DNA of 64,000 bases, from the NCBI GenBank assembly GCA_958295895.1, contig CATQHI010000006.1, positions 124,001 to 188,000 of the forward strand, in the 5' to 3' direction. The first letter of the stretch is position 1, and the number at the start of each line of letters is the position of its first letter. Position numbers and translations under genes: made by a program. Source of the stretch: Saprospiraceae bacterium (GTDB taxonomy: Bacteria > Bacteroidota > Bacteroidia > Chitinophagales > Saprospiraceae). Below, piece by piece: positions 36,995 to 45,290 of the stretch. The notes below the pieces were generated by a model that searched no databases, was not told the DNA's origin, and worked only from the letters and a program-made list of their open reading frames with translations.

Positions 36995-38974
36995 TAGATC
37001 CAGGGGGGCGGAATAGGCCAGGTACATCATCTCCCAGCTGGGGTCGAACTTTTCCTTGAAGTGGCGTAGGCTCCGGTAGTGCGCAAAACCGCGCATGCGC
37101 TCGTAGGCTAGCTTTACGGCCCGCTCCTGGGCAGTGCGCGGTTCCTCGATGCCGGACAGGGGCACCATGCCTAGGTTGCAACGCGTCATGCCCACCTCCC
37201 GAAAGTGGTCGAAAACCTGGCAGAAGAGAAAGTCCATAGTGCCGTTGGGCGCGTCCGGCAACTTGCGCATCAGCTCAAAGGCGCCCTCGCCATCCACGCC
37301 GGAGGGGATGACGTTGAGGAAGGCCACCACCTTACCCTCGGCACTTTCCACACGGAGGATCGTCTGCTCCGCCAGCTCCCTCTCGTCGAATACGCCCTGG
37401 GAAAAGATGAGCTCCCGCCCGCCGCCTATATCGCCTAGCCACGCGTCACTCACCGCCCGCAGCTGCTGCAGAAAGGACGGCCGCTGTGGCGGGGTAGTGG
37501 TCCGTAGCACGTAACCCTGTTTGGTCAGTTTGTTGATGGAGTTGCGCAGTTCCTTGCGGGCCGCCCCCTGTAGCGACCAGTGCGTCAGGTCCACGGTGGC
37601 CTCCTCCCCGATGGGGAAGAGCAGTTTGCCCAGGGAGGTGTACACCAGTTGCTGCGAGGCCGCCAGCCGGTAGTAGCCGGTGCGCAGGTTGTGCCCCCGG
37701 GCGAAGTCGTCGAAGGCCCGGATGAGATCGTTACGGTCCTCCGCCGCGCACACCGGCCCCTCAATGGCCACTGCGTAACCCAGCGCGACCCGGTAGGCCA
37801 CAAAGCCCCGGTCGTCGGGGGCAAACCAGAGCAGCTTGTCGCGGTAGGTTTTGAAGTAGTCCAGGCTGCTGCTGCCGTGGGCCTGCACCAGACTACGGAC
37901 TTCGCTCAGTCCATCAGCCGAGGTGGGGGGCGCGTACGCAGCTGCACCGCTCCGGAGGAAGTAGTCGCCGCGGGTGAGCACCAGGCTCAGCATCGTCAGC
38001 CCGGCCAGACTCGCCTCTTCCCAGTCGATCCCCTTGGTCAGGTAGCCGAGTAGGGGAACGCCGCTCAGCAGCAGGGTCGCCCACCACGCCCGCCGGTACC
38101 CCCGCAGCAGGTAGTACGACAGCAGTAACATGGCGGTGCCCGCCGCCAGTACCAGCCAGGTGGAGGTGGCGATGGCTGCGACGGGCAGTAGCTCCCGTAG
38201 TAGGAGCAACCGCCGGGGCAGTGCCGGGGTGAGAGCCGACCAGATACTTACCGCCCCCAGGATCAACAGCAACACCGTAGGCCACACCCGCCACAGCAGC
38301 AGGTCGCGCCGCGCTACCAGGGCCAGCAGTCCCAGTAGCAGCACCGACCAGAATTCGAAGAAGCGGAACAGTAGCGCAATGCTCAGCCCCAGCACCGCCC
38401 CGAAACCAAACTGGCTCAGGGCGAACACCAGCGCTACCTCGATCGCCCCGATACCCCGGAGGAAGGGGGAACTCATGAGTAGCAGCAAGACAATGCCGTA
38501 GCCCACCACCGCTAGCTCCACACTCGGGGAGCTCCCCAGGGCCGCGGTGGCGATGTAGAGGTGAGCAATGCCGATGAGCACGGTCGTCACGCCGATGCCC
38601 ACCACGTACACGGCCGAGAGCCCCTGCCGCAGAAAAATTCAGCTACCCGCCGGCAGGCCCACCAGTACCGCCGTCAGGATGGAGCAAAAGGAAAATAGCG
38701 CGGAGGCGAGGTATATCTGCTCCCGGGCCACCCCGTCGCGGCGCTGCACCTCCTGATTGAAGAACGCCAGGTTGGTCAGGGGGCCCGCCGGCAGGAACAC
38801 ACTGATGAGGTTGCGCTTCAGGAAGAGTAGGGTACAGGTACTGAGACGTACCTCCCGGCCCACGGCGCGAAAACTGATGCGGTACATGTACCCCTGCACT
38901 ACCACAAAAGCCAGCACCAGCGCGCCGCCGCCCGCTATCCAGACCGGATCGGCCGCCGCCAGGGCTTCGCTCAC
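36953..38974 (-). pseudogene. mprF: MprF-like lysyl-phosphatidylglycerol synthase/flippase, in-frame stop
   Basis: Residues 1-111 (from a GTG at 38974) read as the membrane flippase part (GYMYRISFRAVG, FLPAGPLTNLAFFNQEVQRRDG). A TGA at 38639-38641 interrupts it, after which the same frame continues with LRQGLSAVYVVGIGVTTVLI and more membrane helices, then a full DUF2156 synthase domain (FVAYRVALGYAVAIEGPVCA, NSINKLTKQGYVL, MDFLFCQVFDHFREVGMTRCNLGM). The N-terminus also lacks the first helices expected of MprF. It would add Lys or another amino acid to phosphatidylglycerol to resist cationic peptides. It is a nonsense mutant, a readthrough gene or a sequence error; translation could restart at a GTG near 38611. 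Confidence 0.75.
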
Positions 38975-38977
38975 CCG

Positions 38978-39422
38978 GCCCAGCTCCTCCCGCTCGCCCT
39001 TTACGCCCTGCTGTTTGGCATCGTCTTTACCGAGTCGGCCTTCTTTCCGCTGGGCCCCTTCCTGCCGGGGGATGGGCTGCTGTTGACCACCGGACTACTG
39101 CTCGGTACCGGACAGGTACGGGCCCTTACCGCGGCGGCCTGTCTGGTAGCCGGTGCGTTTTTGGGCAACTGGGTAGAGTACCGGCTGGGCCGCCACGTTG
39201 GGCCGGAGCTCTTCGACCGCTGGCGGTGGCTGCGGCGGGAGCACTACGAAAAAACCCAGCTGTTTTACGGCAAGTACGGGGACTGGGCCGTGGTGCTCTC
39301 CCGCTTTCTCCCCCTGGTGCGGGCCCTCATCCCTTTTGTAGCGGGTATCTCGGGCATGTCCGGGGGCCGCTTTCAGCGCTTCAGTCTGCTCGGCGTACTG
39401 CTCTGGGTGGCCTTCGGACCAA
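38978..39422 (+). pseudogene. DedA-family membrane protein, truncated at both ends
   Basis: An open frame reads LLPLALYALLFGIVFTESAFF then PLGPFLPGDGLLLTTGLLLG, WVEYRLGRHVG, EKTQLFYGKYGDWAVVLSRFLPLVRALIPFVAGISGMS and LGVLLWVAF: the DedA/SNARE-associated core. No ATG, GTG or TTG precedes the first conserved block in frame (the first is a TTG at 39083, inside it), and after LLWVAF the family's last two helices are missing; the frame runs into the end of the convergent VIT1 gene. It abuts the truncated start of mprF, so a rearrangement breakpoint near 38975 is likely. Confidence 0.65.
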
Positions 39423-39434
39423 CAAAGCGGTTGG

Positions 39435-40125
39435 CTAAAGCCCCTGAACTCCGAAAAGGTACCCCACCAGGGCCGTACCGGCCATGGCCGCCGTGCCCCA
39501 GAGGCAGATGCGCGCTACGCCGACCCAGATGGGCGCCCCCCCCCGTGCGGGCGGCGAGGGCCCCCAGAAGGACCAGGGCGAGGAGGGTGATCCCGTACTG
39601 CACCGGGACCATGCCGCGTAGGGGACCTACCGCCGCCACCAGTACCGGCAGGGCCGCCCCGGCCAGGAACGACAGGCCGGAGGCTAGGGCCGCCCGGGTC
39701 GGTTGCGCCTGGGTGATCTTGCTGATGCCCAGCTCGTCACGGGCGTGGGCGGTGAGGGGGTCGTGAGCGGTCAGGGCGGCGGCCACCTGCCGGGCCAGTT
39801 CGTCGGATAAACCCCGCGCCCGGTAGATGCCGGCCAGTTCCCGCTCCTCCTCGCGGGGGTGATCGGCTAGCTCGCGGGCTTCCCGGTCCAGGTCGGCCCG
39901 CTCCAGGTCGGACTGGGAGCTGACCGAGATATATTCCCCGGCGGCCATAGACAGGGCCCCGGCCACGGTGGCGGCCAGGGCGGCCAGCAGGATGGGCTCG
40001 CGGCTAGTAGTGGCCGCGGCTACGCCGATCACGATACTGGCTACCGAAATAATGCCATCGTTGGCCCCCAGTACCGCGGCGCGCAGCCAGTTGCTGCGGT
40101 TGACGTAGTGTTCCTCTTCGTGCAT
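39435..40125 (-). pseudogene. VIT1/CCC1-family metal transporter, frameshift in a G9 tract
   Basis: From the ATG at 40125 the frame gives a VIT1-type protein: RAAVLGANDGIISVASIVIGVAAA, GALSMAAGEYISVSSQSD (conserved AAGEYVSV block), a soluble metal-binding-like segment and later helices to LLGALAARTGG. At a run of nine C on the plus strand (39536-39544) the frame is lost; skipping one base restores ICLWGTAAMAGTALVGYLFG, the expected last helix, and a stop at 39435-39437. The homopolymer makes phase variation or sequencing error equally possible. Family members export or store Fe2+/Mn2+. The -7-like TACCTTGG lies 5 bases before the ATG. Confidence 0.75.
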
Positions 40126-40130
40126 GGCGA

Positions 40131-40138
40131 CCAAGGTA
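40131..40138 (-). promoter_or_regulatory. -7-like box 5 bases before ATG (VIT1 gene)
   Basis: TACCTTGG on the minus strand, then TCGCC, then the ATG at 40125. Confidence 0.45.
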
Positions 40139-40179
40139 CGCCGCACTCCACGGCGTAACACTATCTTACGCCGACCGCG

Positions 40180-40773
40180 ATGACGCCCTCCTCACCTCCC
40201 ACCGCCCCACCCGCCGCCGCCGCCGGCCTGACCGATCGCGAGTTGGTGGTAGCCATCCTACAGGGGCGGCGCGACTACCTCAATGAGCTTTACCGCAGGT
40301 ACCAGGATCGGGTGTACTACAAGTGTCTCGGGATGGTGAAGCAGGCCAGCCTGGCGCAGGACCTGGCCCACGATGTATTCATCAAGGTCTTTACCAATCT
40401 ACACAAGTACCAGGGCAAGGCCGACCTCTCGTTCTGGATCTACGCCATCACCTACAACCACTGCGTGACCCACCTCAAGCGGGCCAAGCGGCTGCGCTTC
40501 GACCGCCTCGATGAGACCCTGGACCCCGCCGACGGGGGGCAGGACGAACTAAATGAGAAACTGCTCCAGGACCTACGCCTCGAGCAGCTCGACCGCCTGA
40601 TCAAGGAACTGCGGCCGGAGGAGGAGGTGCTGCTGATTCTCAAGTACCAGGAGGCGATGAGCATCAAACAGATCGCGGCCATCCTACAGCTCTCGGAGAG
40701 TGCCGTAAAGATGCGGCTCAAACGCTCGCGCGAGCGACTTGCTATACTACTCAACGGACTGTCCAATGGTTGA
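40180..40773 (+). CDS. RNA polymerase ECF-type sigma factor
   Basis: A 197-residue sigma-70 family protein. Region 2 (about 20-95) shows LNELYRRYQDRVYYKCLGMV, AQDLAHDVFIKVFTNLHKYQG and LSFWIYAITYNHCVTHLKRAKRLR; region 4 (about 140-192) shows LRPEEEVLLILKYQEAMSIKQIAAILQLSESAVKMRLKRSRERL (helix-turn-helix). The N-terminal 17 residues are Pro/Ala-rich. It heads a three-gene run with tight overlaps: the next ATG lies within its last codons. No classical anti-sigma factor with a zinc or membrane domain follows, so the small protein at 40766 may regulate it (inference). TATCTTAC lies 10 bases before its ATG. Confidence 0.9.
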   Translation: MTPSSPPTAPPAAAAGLTDRELVVAILQGRRDYLNELYRRYQDRVYYKCLGMVKQASLAQDLAHDVFIKVFTNLHKYQGKADLSFWIYAITYNHCVTHLKRAKRLRFDRLDETLDPADGGQDELNEKLLQDLRLEQLDRLIKELRPEEEVLLILKYQEAMSIKQIAAILQLSESAVKMRLKRSRERLAILLNGLSNG

Positions 40774-41011
40774 ACCCACCACCATGGAGCTACTGCTGCA
40801 GGCCCGGATGCAACAACTAGCCGACGAGCGCCGCGCCGCCACCCCGCCCCCGCCGGAGCTACGGCAGGAGGTATTCCGCACCCTCGACCTGATCGACACC
40901 ATCGGCGAGATCGGCTCCCTCTTTACCGGCACCCTGCTGGGCACGGCGGCTGAATTCATCGACCTGCTCGAAGACCCCGAGGGCACCCACCAACCCCCCC
41001 CCACCGAATGA
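40766..41011 (+). CDS. Small protein between sigma factor and MscS channel
   Basis: An 81-residue protein with no recognised family. It has a helical N-terminus (ELLLQARMQQLADERRA), a Pro-rich hinge (TPPPPE), a segment with moderate hydrophobicity (LIDTIGEIGSLFTGTLLGTAAEFIDLL) and an acidic tail. The ATG at 40766 overlaps the end of the sigma gene, and its TGA overlaps the ATG of the channel gene (ATGA), so all three are translationally coupled. Position suggests an accessory or anti-sigma-like role; the sequence alone does not prove it. Confidence 0.6.
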   Translation: MVEPTTMELLLQARMQQLADERRAATPPPPELRQEVFRTLDLIDTIGEIGSLFTGTLLGTAAEFIDLLEDPEGTHQPPPTE

Positions 41012-41847
41012 ATGAAGACACCGGATACGCCTACTTATTCCTGGAGAGCCTAGAGGGCATGGCCCGCACCGTACTCTCGGTGGTGCCGCGGGTACTCGCT
41101 GCCCTGGTCATTCTGGCCCTGGGCTGGCTCATCGCGCGGCTGATCAGTCGGGGCGTGGCGCGGCTACTCCAGGCGGCTGGGTTTGACCGTGTGGCCGGGC
41201 GGGTGGGAGCCACGCAGTTACTCAATCGGGCCAACGTTCAGCTACGTCCCTCCACGCTCCTGGGTCGCTTTATCTACTACGTACTTCTGTTGGTGGTCAT
41301 CATCACGGCCGCCGATACGGTGGGTTGGACGGCGGTAAGTACCGAGATCTCCAAGCTCCTCGGCTACCTGCCTCGGTTGCTTTCGGCGCTGGTGTTTTTT
41401 GTAGTGGGCTCCTACATCGCTTCCTTTATCCGCGACCTACTGCGGGGGGCGGCCGGTAGCCTGGGCATTTCGGCCGGGCGCATCATCAGTTCGGTAGTGT
41501 ACTACCTACTCATGCTCATCATCACGCTCACGGCCCTGGAGCAGGGTGGGGTGGACACCAGCATCATCACCTCCAATCTGCTGGTCATCGTGGGCTCCGT
41601 GACCCTGGCCGGGGCCATCGCCTACGGACTGGCGAGCCGTGACGTGCTCACTAATATCCTGGCCGGCTTCTTCACCCGCCGGGCGGTCCGCGTAGGTCAG
41701 CTCATCGAGGTCGACGGGCAGCGGGGCCGGGTGATCAGCATGTCGGGGCTCTCGGTCACGCTACAGGTATCGCCCACCGAGCGGCTCATTCTGCCCAGTC
41801 AGCTCCTCATCACCCATCCCATCCGCGTTATCGAGGACGCTGATTAG
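41008..41847 (+). CDS. Small-conductance mechanosensitive channel (MscS-like)
   Basis: A 279-residue inner-membrane channel protein with four or five helices. An N-terminal conserved-TM-helix region (VVPRVLAALVILALGWLIARLISRGVARLLQ) is repeated in the middle (LLGYLPRLLSALVFFVVGSYIASFIRDLLR), the pattern of the TM_helix/'MscS, CmpX-type' family. It ends with the pore-lining-like VGSVTLAGAIAYGLASRDVLTNILAGFFTRRAVRVGQLIEV and a short beta domain. It would release solutes on osmotic downshock. Translationally coupled to the small protein upstream (ATGA). Confidence 0.85.
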   Translation: MNEDTGYAYLFLESLEGMARTVLSVVPRVLAALVILALGWLIARLISRGVARLLQAAGFDRVAGRVGATQLLNRANVQLRPSTLLGRFIYYVLLLVVIITAADTVGWTAVSTEISKLLGYLPRLLSALVFFVVGSYIASFIRDLLRGAAGSLGISAGRIISSVVYYLLMLIITLTALEQGGVDTSIITSNLLVIVGSVTLAGAIAYGLASRDVLTNILAGFFTRRAVRVGQLIEVDGQRGRVISMSGLSVTLQVSPTERLILPSQLLITHPIRVIEDAD

Positions 41848-41879
41848 CGTGCTCCAGACCGAAGGCCAGGCCGGGCAGC

Positions 41880-42330
41880 TCCCGGTTAACTCGGAGGTGT
41901 AGCGGTGTACGGTCTGCTCCACTACGAAGTAATGTAGTAAGGACGGGTCTTCGAAGATCAGCGCTGCGTACCAGGAAAGGCCGACTAGCAGAAACACCAG
42001 CACACCAACAGCGTGCCGTCCGATCGTCTGCCACCAACTGTTGGGCGGATACAGCAAATAATACGTGGGCAGTAGTCCGCCGATGCGGTAGACCAGCCAC
42101 AGTTGGGCCAGCAGGGCGACCAGGGGGAAACCCCGAAGAGCCGGTAGGCCAGGGCTGTAATCGCGTAGGTAAGCGGTGGCTTACGGTAATGCCGGAGGCC
42201 GGTAAAGGTGGGGTGCAGGTAGTCACCGCTCAGGTGCGAGCCTGGAGATCAGTAGGCGGGAGACGTAGTGGCCGGCACGGTGGGTAATTGTCGGGGTGCG
42301 GTGGTGCCACTTAGGTAGCGGGGTATTCAT
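41880..42330 (-). pseudogene. GT39 (ArnT/PMT-like) glycosyltransferase relic
   Basis: From an ATG at 42330 the minus strand gives a short basic start ending at a TGA, then in other frames the family blocks GDYLHPTFTGLRHYRKPPL, TYAITALAYRLFGVSP and, after another shift, LVFLLVGLSWYAALIFEDPS then LLHYFVVEQTVHRYTSE. These are the first-loop HP...KPPL motif and the later WYxA...YFVVEQ helix of ArnT-like membrane glycosyltransferases, with several hundred residues missing between them. It is an old relic. The stretch 42331-42454 shows nothing recognisable. Confidence 0.65.
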
Positions 42331-42454
42331 GGTTTTCGCGGGGGCTTCCGCGACGTTCATCTGCCGATCTTCGCTACGCTACACCGGACCGGTGCTATCT
42401 GTCCTGTACGCTCGCAGTGTTCATACACAAGTCGGAGAAAAGGGGAGGGAAGAC

Positions 42455-43228
42455 TTACGACCGTAGCTGCTCGGTCACGCCACGATGAAGGGTGATTACG
42501 GAATACGCCACGAGACTAGCCAGCACGAGGAAGAGTACCGCAGAGGAACCGATCGTGCCCAGATTGAGCCCCCCCGCCCCGGTGGGCTTGGTAAGTAGGT
42601 CACCAAAGGTGGCGCCAAAGGGTCGGGTCAGTACGAAGGCCACCCAGAACAGGAGCACACGTGATAGGCCAGTTAGGTAGTACAATCCCGCCACCACGGC
42701 AATACCCGACCCAATCAATACTGCGCCCCCCATAAAGCCCAACCCGGAATCGTCGGCCAAGAAATCACCAAGCGCCGTCCCCAAAGTATTGGAGATCAAA
42801 ATGGTGACCCAGTAGAACAGTTCCGGACGAAAGGTGCGAATGTTACTCACGGAAAGCGAACCTTCCGATCGGTACCAGATGACCAGCGAGGTAAGCAGCA
42901 GTACAACCAGTATCATCGCTCCGGTGGCATAACCAAGACCCAGGGTGCGGTCCATGTAATCGGAGATGGTCGTGCCGGCGGTACTGGTAGTAAGAATCAC
43001 TGACCAGTACAGCACCGGGTGGTACGCCCGCGCCCGTAGCTGAGCAACGAGCGTAACCACGAACGCCCCGATGAGGATCAGCGAGCTTAGCCCGTAGCCC
43101 ACCCCTAGGGTCATGGAAAGAAGATCGCCGGCCGTCTCCCCCAGCGTAGTGGCGCAGATCTTCATGATCCAAAAGACCAGGGTGACCGCAGCCACCTTGC
43201 GGGGCGTGGAGGAGGATGCGCTGAGCAT
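42455..43228 (-). CDS. COG4705-type membrane protein with four internal repeats
   Basis: A 257-residue protein with about eight helices. A motif recurs four times at regular spacing: TTLGETAGDLLSMTLGVGYG, TTISDYMDRTLGLGYATG, NTLGTALGDFLADDSGLGFM and RPFGATFGDLLTKPTGAGG. Each gives T-x-G-x-x-x-x-D followed by a LG(x)G(Y) turn, so the protein is built from four helix-pair repeats. This matches COG4705 membrane-anchored proteins, whose function is unknown and which often sit beside two-component systems; here a histidine kinase and regulator lie upstream on the same strand (66-bp gap). Confidence 0.8.
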   Translation of the reverse strand: MLSASSSTPRKVAAVTLVFWIMKICATTLGETAGDLLSMTLGVGYGLSSLILIGAFVVTLVAQLRARAYHPVLYWSVILTTSTAGTTISDYMDRTLGLGYATGAMILVVLLLTSLVIWYRSEGSLSVSNIRTFRPELFYWVTILISNTLGTALGDFLADDSGLGFMGGAVLIGSGIAVVAGLYYLTGLSRVLLFWVAFVLTRPFGATFGDLLTKPTGAGGLNLGTIGSSAVLFLVLASLVAYSVITLHRGVTEQLRS

Positions 43229-43293
43229 GACTTAGAGGTTAAGAACGGTACGCACGAAAGTTAGGAGACAGGTTAGGCCGGCAAAGCTGCCGG

Positions 43294-44607
43294 TCAACTT
43301 TGGAGATTTCCTGGATTCAGCCACCGCGTAGCAAGGGCGTCATTTCTGACATCAAAGGAAAGCGTGACCTCATGCCACTGCCCCCGGTTTTCGTAAGCGA
43401 TGTCGTAACCGTACCGCTTACAGATCTCCCCGACGATCGACAGCCCCAGACCCAGCGACTGGTTATCCGCGTCCCCCTTGCCAAATCGTTCGAAGAGCCG
43501 TTCCGTACCATTTTCTGCCAGAGGCAACCCGGTGTTACCCACGGTCAGTGTGCGATTTTGCAACGTGAGGCTCACCCGCCCGCCGGCCACGTTATGCTTG
43601 ATCGCGTTGCTCAGCAGGTTATTGAGCAGCACGTCCAGCAGTACGGGGTGGGCGCGGACGCAGGTGCCGCGCAAATCGGATTCGAGCAGCAGCCCTTTTT
43701 GCTCCAGCATCACTTCGAGTTGCCCGAGTTTGTCCCGCAGCAGGGGGCCCAGCTCAATGTCCGCAAGCTGCTCGTACTGATCGTTGTCGATGCGGGTGAG
43801 CAGCAGCAGGGCCTGGTTCAGCTTTTTGAGTCGGTCGAGGGCCTCGCTGAGGTGTTGGAGATGGGCGAAGTCAGTCTCACTGCGGTCGGCCGATTGCAGC
43901 ATCAGATCGACCTGGTTGCGCATGATGGCCAGCGGCGTTTGCAGCTCGTGGCTGGCGTTGTCGGTAAACTGGCGCAGGGAGTGGTAGTCGCGGCGGAGCT
44001 TCTCGGTCATGCTCCGTAGGGCGGTGTTCAGCCGCTCGAATTCCTCGATATCGCTGGGGGGGAATACCGGCACCGTCTTGCGCTTCACGTCAAAACGTTG
44101 CACCTGCGTCAGCGCCCCAAAGAAGGGTTGCCAGAGCCGCAGGGAGAGGTAGCGGTTGAGCACGTAGATACCGAGCAGGAAAAGACCGAAGAAGGCCATA
44201 CTTACCCCGAATAGGACGACGATGAGGTCCTCGCTTTCCACCTTGAGCCGGGAGACGGTGATGCGGTAGGGCTGGCCGTTGATCTCCCGGTCGTAGACCA
44301 CTCTGCGGTAGGGCTCCATCTCCCCCTCGATGGGCTCGAAGAAGACCGTATCGGAAAAGGTGAAGGAGCCGGTGACCCGCTCGATCGGTGCGGTCGTGAT
44401 GACGGCGTCAAGTTGGTAAAAGGTGTCGGGCACCGCCGGAAGCTGGGCCAGGTAAGCATCGAGCCGCACGCTGGCGTCGGCGACCTGGTCGTCCAGCTCC
44501 TCATCGATGATGTAGCGCAGCCCGGTGAAGAGCAGCAGGCCGGTAAGCAGAAAGGCGACCGCCGAAAAGGCGAGGTAGTAGCGGGAGGTGCGCTGGAGTA
44601 GCTTCAT
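43294..44607 (-). CDS. Sensor histidine kinase
   Basis: A 437-residue two-helix membrane kinase. Helix 1 is at about 12-33, a periplasmic sensor domain of about 110 residues follows, and helix 2 is at about 150-172. Then come a HAMP-like linker, the H-box NASHELQTPLAIMRNQVDL (phospho-acceptor His near 218), the N-box LLNNLLSNAIKHN, and the G-box region ERFGKGDADNQSLGLGLSIVGEIC. It phosphorylates the response regulator encoded immediately upstream (ATGA overlap; start ATG 44607). Two copies of the dispersed motif fall inside the gene (43650-43669 and 44098-44118). Confidence 0.92.
   Translation of the reverse strand: MKLLQRTSRYYLAFSAVAFLLTGLLLFTGLRYIIDEELDDQVADASVRLDAYLAQLPAVPDTFYQLDAVITTAPIERVTGSFTFSDTVFFEPIEGEMEPYRRVVYDREINGQPYRITVSRLKVESEDLIVVLFGVSMAFFGLFLLGIYVLNRYLSLRLWQPFFGALTQVQRFDVKRKTVPVFPPSDIEEFERLNTALRSMTEKLRRDYHSLRQFTDNASHELQTPLAIMRNQVDLMLQSADRSETDFAHLQHLSEALDRLKKLNQALLLLTRIDNDQYEQLADIELGPLLRDKLGQLEVMLEQKGLLLESDLRGTCVRAHPVLLDVLLNNLLSNAIKHNVAGGRVSLTLQNRTLTVGNTGLPLAENGTERLFERFGKGDADNQSLGLGLSIVGEICKRYGYDIAYENRGQWHEVTLSFDVRNDALATRWLNPGNLQS
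43650..43669 (+). repeat. Dispersed 20-bp motif in the kinase gene
   Basis: GGGCGCGGACGCAGGTGCCG (4 mismatches) on the non-coding strand. A second, weaker copy lies at 44098-44118. Confidence 0.5.
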
Positions 44608-45281
44608 ACCGCCGCCCACTTATAGCCCAGTCCGTAGACCGACTGGATGTAGTCCCGAGCGCCCGCGCCGGTAAGTTTCTTCCGCAGGTTCTTGATGTGA
44701 CTGTAGACGAAATCGATGGAGTCGAGCAGGTCGGCCTGGTCGCCGCTGAGGTGCTCGGCCACGGCCTCCTTAGTGAGCACCCGGTTAGGATTGGCCAGGA
44801 AGTAAAGCAGTAGGTCGTACTCCGAGCGGGTCAATCTGACGGGGCGGTCGGCTACGGTAACCTCGTGCTCGCCGGGCCGCACCCGGATCTCGCGGTAGTG
44901 TACTTCCTGACTGCCCCCGAACTGATTGCGGCGCACGAGGGCCTTGATGCGGGCGTTGAGCTCGGCCAGGTGGAAGGGTTTGGGCAGGTAGTCGTCGCTG
45001 CCGAGCTCGAGCCCGCTGATGCGGTCGTCGATGCTATCCTTAGCCGAAATGATGATGATGCCGGCCCGCTGGTGGTCGGCCTTCAGCTTGCGGATGATCT
45101 CCAGTCCGCTACCGCCGGGTAGGGTGATGTCGACCAGGATGCAGTCGTAATCGTACAACCCGGTCTTGTCCCAGGCCTCGTCGAAGTCGGCGGCTAGTTC
45201 GCAGAGGTTACCTTCTGCTTCCAGGTACGTTCGGATGCTTTCGGCCAGCACTCGCTCGTCTTCGATGATGAGGATTTTCAT
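44604..45281 (-). CDS. OmpR/PhoB-family response regulator
   Basis: A 225-residue protein: a receiver domain (about 1-118) with the acidic pocket IIEDE and phospho-acceptor Asp51 in CILVDITLPGGSG, the conserved Lys in DDYLPKPFHLAEL, and a C-terminal winged helix (about 128-222) with LTRSEYDLLLYFLANPNRVLTKEAVAEHL and VYSHIKNLRKKL...YIQSVYGLGYKW. It is the partner of the kinase that follows. Targets may include the neighbouring COG4705 and PAP2 genes (inference from position). Confidence 0.93.
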   Translation of the reverse strand: MKILIIEDERVLAESIRTYLEAEGNLCELAADFDEAWDKTGLYDYDCILVDITLPGGSGLEIIRKLKADHQRAGIIIISAKDSIDDRISGLELGSDDYLPKPFHLAELNARIKALVRRNQFGGSQEVHYREIRVRPGEHEVTVADRPVRLTRSEYDLLLYFLANPNRVLTKEAVAEHLSGDQADLLDSIDFVYSHIKNLRKKLTGAGARDYIQSVYGLGYKWAAV

Positions 45282-45290
45282 GCTTTTGGG

